A DNA stretch of 64,000 nt from Eucommia ulmoides (taxonomy: Eukaryota; Streptophyta; Magnoliopsida; Garryales; Eucommiaceae): assembly GCA_016647705.1 (NCBI GenBank), contig CM028325.1, positions 27,694,474 to 27,758,473 on the forward strand. Direction: 5' to 3'. This document shows, piece after piece, positions 59,480-64,000 of this stretch. Below the pieces are notes generated by a model, which worked only from the letters and a program-made list of their open reading frames with translations, was not told the origin of the DNA and did no database searches. The first letter of the stretch is position 1. Every line of letters begins with the position of its first letter. A program made the position numbers and the translations under genes.

Positions 59480-60268
59480 GTCAGCACTAGGGCCCTAGCC
59501 ACGTGTCCACCATCATCGTGATGTGACCACATTCAGGAATCCAGAGTGCCATGCAAGAGCATATGTTGACCAAGGCTCATTTTTTGGAATATCTTTTGTA
59601 CCCAGGAAGGAACAATGTGACTCGCACGGACGTTGCCACCCCAAACTCTGTGCCGCACCTCTGGACGACTAACTTCAGGGACTTAGCTGTTTATCTTATC
59701 CAGTACACCATTTCAGTTTGCTTCTTCTTTAGAACTCCACAGATCTCTGAGCTTCTCTACCATCTCGTCTCGACAGGCCTGACAGAGGCCCGCGGACTTC
59801 TTCAAATGGCCTCAAAGCCCAAGCCTAGTGATTATCTCCTAAATGCCCCCAAATTATTGGCTAAACACACAATTTTGCGTAATTAACCATGTTTAGGCCC
59901 GATTAGGTAAAGTTAATTATATCCAATGCCTATAAATACTAGGGGCTATGCAAGACCAAGGTAACCTTGAACGCTCAATGCTTATTTACATACTTGATGC
60001 ATTTTTGTACCTTTTTTTCTTTGAGCTCTTACTCTCACGACAAAGGGACTTTGTTGGGACAAATCTCAGCCAGGTCTTACGCAGGTACAGCTCTCTGAAG
60101 GGCAGGACTCTAAACTCCATCTAGCCAGTCTCGAGGTAGCTAGTTATAGTCCACTTGGAGAATTTATGATTCCAACTCCGATTCAGCAGCTCCACTTCAG
60201 CAGGAGGATCCACCTGTCACTTGACCAAGCCATACTGTTGTACTTACCAATTCTTGACACCATTAGTT
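59480..60268 (+). repeat. 5' LTR of a Ty3-type element (left boundary approximate)
   Basis: The sequence immediately left of a primer site should be an LTR. It contains a TATA box (tataaata, 59931-59938) in the expected position. Composition changes from AT-rich to balanced near 59,480. No second LTR lies in the window, so the left end is a guess. Confidence 0.5.
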
Positions 60269-60285
60269 TGGCACCGTCTGTGGGA
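60269..60285 (+). other. Ty3-type primer-binding site
   Basis: TGGCACCGTCTGTGGGA differs by one base from the common plant gypsy site TGGCGCCGTCTGTGGGA, which I recall as complementary to a tRNA-Arg. Confidence 0.75.
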
Positions 60286-60289
60286 AAGC

Positions 60290-61330
60290 GCATAAGAAGT
60301 CTTTCTTTGATTGTTAGCTCCCTAAAAGACTAAGACTTGATGATCATAAGGTCTGGTTAGATAATCAGGCAGGGAGATCATCTTCTTACAGTGAATAACA
60401 ATCTAAATGATCAATTCTCTAGAGATATGTCGAAAGCTCAGGGCTACACCCCTCAGCTCCCATCAACGAGGATAACTATCCTTTCATGACTAGGCAGGGC
60501 CATCTACCTTACCCTCAGGGGCTTTTGCAAGACAGACCTCAGGAGTTGTGGAAGCCTCTCGGGCTAATCTTCTTGAGCACCACATGGGCAAGCTCAATTG
60601 TGTGGGTAGTTCATTATCTTGTGCCTGCCGCTGCTCCCTGTCTAGGTAGGACCAGCTCTCCAGACTTCAGGGACCGAGAAGTGACCCCAAGACCACGACG
60701 CTCGTGTTGTATCTTCAAATGGATGCTTGCCCAGGGATCGCCCTATGCCTCACGACCACAAGTCTGTAGGATTAGAGAGGGATCTCCCGATTACGTCAAG
60801 ATCCATTTCTTTGCGAAGACATGGTACCAGGAATTGACCAGGGTTACCCCTAGGCTTAGATCCCAACCACACAGCGAGCATCGACCTGAGGGCCAGTCGT
60901 TGGCAAGGGAAAAATACTTATTCGCTGCCCTCATGTGACTGCAGCATCCAAGCAGCGTCCAACTATGCAAGAGCAAGGCCTAGGAGAGAAGCTGTCATAG
61001 AACATCGCCTCGCCAATATGGAAATGCTCTTATAAGAGATACAAATTATTGGAGAAATAATTGAGCTTCCTACTGAGGTGAGGTCTCATTTCATGGACGA
61101 GGTCCTAGGTGAAGTAGTACCTAAACATTTGTACCACCCCAAATGAACCCCTAGACTCTGTCTTGTCAAGCTTGTGGTGAGCTCAACATTTTATTTTTTC
61201 CCAACCTTCCAGGCTGAGGGGTTATTCACCACGACACTCCAACTCTGCGAAGAGATTTGTGGGGATTTCTCTAGCAATAACCAAGTGTTGAGTTTTAGCA
61301 TAATTGATAATATATCACAGAGGAGTGCTT
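60290..61330 (+). pseudogene. Decayed interior of Ty3-type element, possible gag start
   Basis: No clear gag domain is seen. The short reading RSHFMDEVLGEVVPKHLYHP (about 61,082-61,143) resembles the phrase before the gag core of plant gypsy elements (PFT-x-EI ... P-x-x-FK). The homology breaks off straight afterwards, so gag and pol appear deleted. The 150-codon frame at 60486-60938 shows no domain I recognise. Confidence 0.35.
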
Positions 61331-61338
61331 CGAGCTAT

Positions 61339-61800
61339 GGAGCGAGCGCAACTCAAAGGCGAAGCCGAGAAACCCTTTGTTGCACTAAATATGAGGACGA
61401 ACTGCCCTCCAGCTTATCTTCAAGCAGAGCTCAACGGTAGAGACGAGCAGCCCTCCGTCACACTAGAGACGGGGATTTATTGCCCTCCAGTCTATCTCCA
61501 AGCAGTGCTCAAAGGCATAGATAAGCAACTCTCCATCCCACTAGATGCGGAGACAAGCGCTCTCCAGCCTATCTCCAAGCGAGGCTCAGAGGCGAATACA
61601 AGCAACCTTTCATCATACTAGAGACAAAGATGAGCCGCCCTCCAGCCTATCTCCAAGCAGAGCTCAAAGGCAGAGACAAGCAGCCTTTCGTCCCACCAGA
61701 GGTGAAGAAGAGTGTCCTCCAACCTATCTGTAAGTACAACTCGATAGTGGAGTCGAGCAACCTTCTGCCTCACCACAAACAAAGCTAGGTGGCCATCAAA
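61339..61800 (+). repeat. 77/78-bp tandem repeat, about six copies
   Basis: The phrase ctccagcctatctccaagca recurs at 61407, 61485, 61562, 61640 and 61717. Many copies also share ctcaaaggcagagacaagca. A 78-bp unit is exactly 26 codons, so a plus-strand frame reads as a peptide repeat (CPPAYLQAELNG). Confidence 0.9.
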
Positions 61801-61849
61801 GCTCAATGAGGGACCGATCATTGTGCTATGATTAATCTCTGGAACAAAA

Positions 61850-62155
61850 TAATCCTGACCTTCAGAGTTGCGGATGAATCTCTACAATCCCTACCCTTAA
61901 AGTTGAGGATGATTCTCTAACAATGGCATCTTGACCCTCAAAGTCGTGAATGATTATCCAAAATGACATCCCAACCCTAGTCGCGAAAGATTCTCCAGAA
62001 CGTTATCCCGATGCTCAACGTTATGGATGATTCTCCAGAACGGTATCCCGACCCTCAGAGTCACGAATGATTCTCCATAATGGTATCCCGACGCTCAACG
62101 TTGCGGGTGATTCTCCACAAGAAGCGATATCCCAACACTCAGCATAGAGGGTGAT
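61850..62155 (+). repeat. 40-bp tandem repeat, about eight copies
   Basis: Consensus phrases are gattctccagaacggtatcc and cgaccctcagagtc-acgaat. The central copies are best preserved and the edges are diverged. The array directly follows the 78-bp array. Confidence 0.88.
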
Positions 62156-62816
62156 AAGCGGACCCTCTCCATAGGTCAATATTCCATACTTGGGGAAAGG
62201 TCAAGGTTATCTACCAAGGGTGGGGCATCAATCAGGTCTGATGGCCCATGACTAAGTACTTTTCTCTACTAGTCGACTATAAGTCCGACGTTCTAAAAGG
62301 GAAGATGTTCCTACATGGACTAAATTGGGATAACCTGAAAGGGTTCAGGAATAAACCTAACTACAGAGAACCAACCAATGATTGGCTACGTGGGACCAAC
62401 CATTGCGTCGTGCTCCTGGGGACCGAGAGAACCAGGCACCATGGAAAATCCTCCTCCTAAGTCCATGACACGATTTTCTTACAATCAACTCATGTCCTAG
62501 ATTGGGGGGGCTAGTGGTCCATGATCCTGGCAGAGATAAGAAATTTTCTAAAAACTCTAAAGACGGTACCAAGCAAAGAGAAACTTTGCAAAAACGTTGA
62601 GAAAAAGGGACAGACTCTGAGATACCATGGATATGTTGCGCAGGAGCTCACATGCTCGGTCATAGAAAAACAGGAATACACAAAAAAAAACTTACATTGA
62701 TATATTCAAAAAGAGGTATACGTGTGAGGGGTCATCGGCCCATTACAAGTTAGCAAAATGAATAAGTGAAAAAATACTACAAAATCCTAAGTCTTGAAGA
62801 AGTGATGGCACGAAGC

Positions 62817-63940
62817 TCAGTCATCCCCGCCTTCATCCTGAGAGGCATCTAAAAGAGGGAAAGGAGCATCAATATTTCCCTCCTCAATGCCTTTCTCGTC
62901 AGCACTATCCTCTCTGGCATCTTCTTGCCCGACGCCTATGTGCTCGGTGTTGTTCTGTTGGTCTGAGAACTCCATCTCCACATGACCGGTGGGAAAATAA
63001 GGATATATGAGGTGAATATTCTTTAATGTGGCCTGGTTTTTTGCCTCTAGAAAGTCATTAACTATTTTTTCTTGGAGCTCCATATATCTGGGGCCCTTCT
63101 TCCACTACTCTACCACTTCTAGTCTGATTTTCTCCTTGATTTGGTCAATGACATCTCACCTCTTATGATCTCAACCCTTCATGCTCCGCATGTAGTTAGC
63201 AAATTTGGTCTTGATCATGTAAATTATGAACTTAAGATTCAAGTGGTCAGCGCTGAGACTGATGTTCTCAGTCTGAATAGTAGATAGGTTGGCGCGAAGA
63301 TTGACCTCAACTTTGGCACTCTTCTAAACTGTGACTTGGTGAGAATCTAGCTCAGCGATAAGTCCACTCTCCGAGAAAAGCTGATTTACCAGCCCATTAA
63401 ACTGAAAAACGGATTATCGATGAAAATAAGTGGGGTGAGAAGACGGAGGTCCAGAAAGTTGAAAAAAATTCTCAAAGAATTTAAGCACTGAGAAAGAGCA
63501 TGACACTCACTCCCGTCACGTATCTGAAAATGTCCTTGGTGAGCCGCTCGGGGGATGTGTTGCAAATCGTCTTCCTGTCGGCTAGTGGCGTCACTTGATC
63601 CAAGAACTTCGCCATCAGCGCTAGGTTATCCAGTAGGCGGGTGTCGACATAGGAGTAATGTTCATCAATTTGGAGGACGCCTACTCTTCTTTTTGATTTG
63701 TTGAGCTGGCACCCTAGCGGGGTGCTCTCCCCTCTCTTGCGGAGTTGCTAGCGTAGGTTCCGAATCCTGTGAGCTGGGACTAGAGTCCCTAGTCATCAAC
63801 TTTGTGTGAGTTGGAAGTCGAGGAGGTGGAGCATTGCCCTGAGATTTTTTTCCCTGTGCAACAATCAAGCTCCTTTTGGCCCCAGATTTTCTCATGGAAG
63901 CAAATCTCCTTAGCAGAGCAGTATTGTCCATTCCTACCAA
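62817..63940 (-). pseudogene. Antisense extra gene of a Tat-like Ty3 element, two exons, degenerate
   Basis: Exon 1 (63940-63511) begins MVGMDNTALLRRFASMRKSG. After one frameshift near 63,680 it reads MAKFLDQVTPLADRKTICNT and ends IFRYVTG. A GT-AG intron (63510-63402, 109 nt) joins it in frame to FNGLVNQLFSESGLIAELDS. Exon 2 continues as a probable coiled coil (LRANLSTIQTENISLSADHL) and ends with an acidic tail at 62817. In-frame stops lie near 63,333, 63,170, 63,160 and 63,113. The opposite orientation to the LTR and primer site fits the extra antisense ORFs described for Tat-lineage elements. I recognise no catalytic domain. Confidence 0.55.
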
Positions 63941-64000
63941 GAAGTCACAATTCAGAATGTCGAGCCCAAGTCATAAAAAATTGATGATCATGAAAAATTG

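Noticed and set aside
1-64000. tRNA, rRNA, CRISPR arrays, bacterial operons or organelle DNA insertions
   Set aside because: None was recognised on reading. The gene structure is that of a plant nucleus.

Overview
The window looks like nuclear DNA from a flowering plant, most likely a eudicot. The evidence is one split gene with GT-AG introns and a plant TRA1/TRRAP protein, a plant-type UDP-glycosyltransferase relic, a plant non-LTR element with a DUF4283/zinc-knuckle ORF1, Ty1-copia and Ty3-gypsy LTR elements whose primer sites match plant tRNAs, and AT-rich spacers. I cannot name the species.

Region 1 (1-23,160, minus strand) is the 5' part of a TRA1/TRRAP homologue, the large activator-binding scaffold of the SAGA and NuA4 histone acetyltransferase complexes. 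I resolve 18 coding exons that join in frame into 1,704 codons (5,112 nt) from the conserved start at 23,157 to 1,912. The gene runs off the left edge, so the FAT and pseudokinase domains lie outside. The introns hold transposon debris: a 713-bp inverted-repeat element (222-934), a small inverted-repeat element (7,289-7,488), microsatellites, short tandem duplications, and a TRIM retrotransposon nested inside another TRIM (16,841-17,638).

Region 2 (about 23,465-29,725, minus strand) is a decayed LINE lying just upstream of the TRA1 start, in the same orientation.

Region 3 (30,352-32,569) is the most striking unit. It is a 2.2-kb Mutator-type element with roughly 355-bp inverted repeats and an exact 9-bp target duplication. 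It carries a truncated, inactivated glycosyltransferase gene with its TATA region, which makes it a Pack-MULE.

Region 4 (33,880-49,790) is a stack of nested insertions. A relic MULE transposase gene is split by a non-autonomous Ty3-type element (35,240-40,632). Next to it, an old copia pol is split by a pol-less SIRE-like copia element (42,876-49,528, exact 5-bp target duplication TTTAG). Joining across each insertion restores the reading frame of the host element.

Region 5 (49,790-64,000) has no recognisable host gene. It holds a hAT-like relic, several LTR-like and tandem-repeat blocks, and the 5' end of a Ty3-type element with an LTR, a primer site, two tandem-repeat arrays and an antisense gene with a 109-nt intron. 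This arrangement resembles Tat-lineage elements with an extra antisense ORF.

The only gene likely to be functional is TRA1. Everything else reads as transposable-element-derived and mostly broken.
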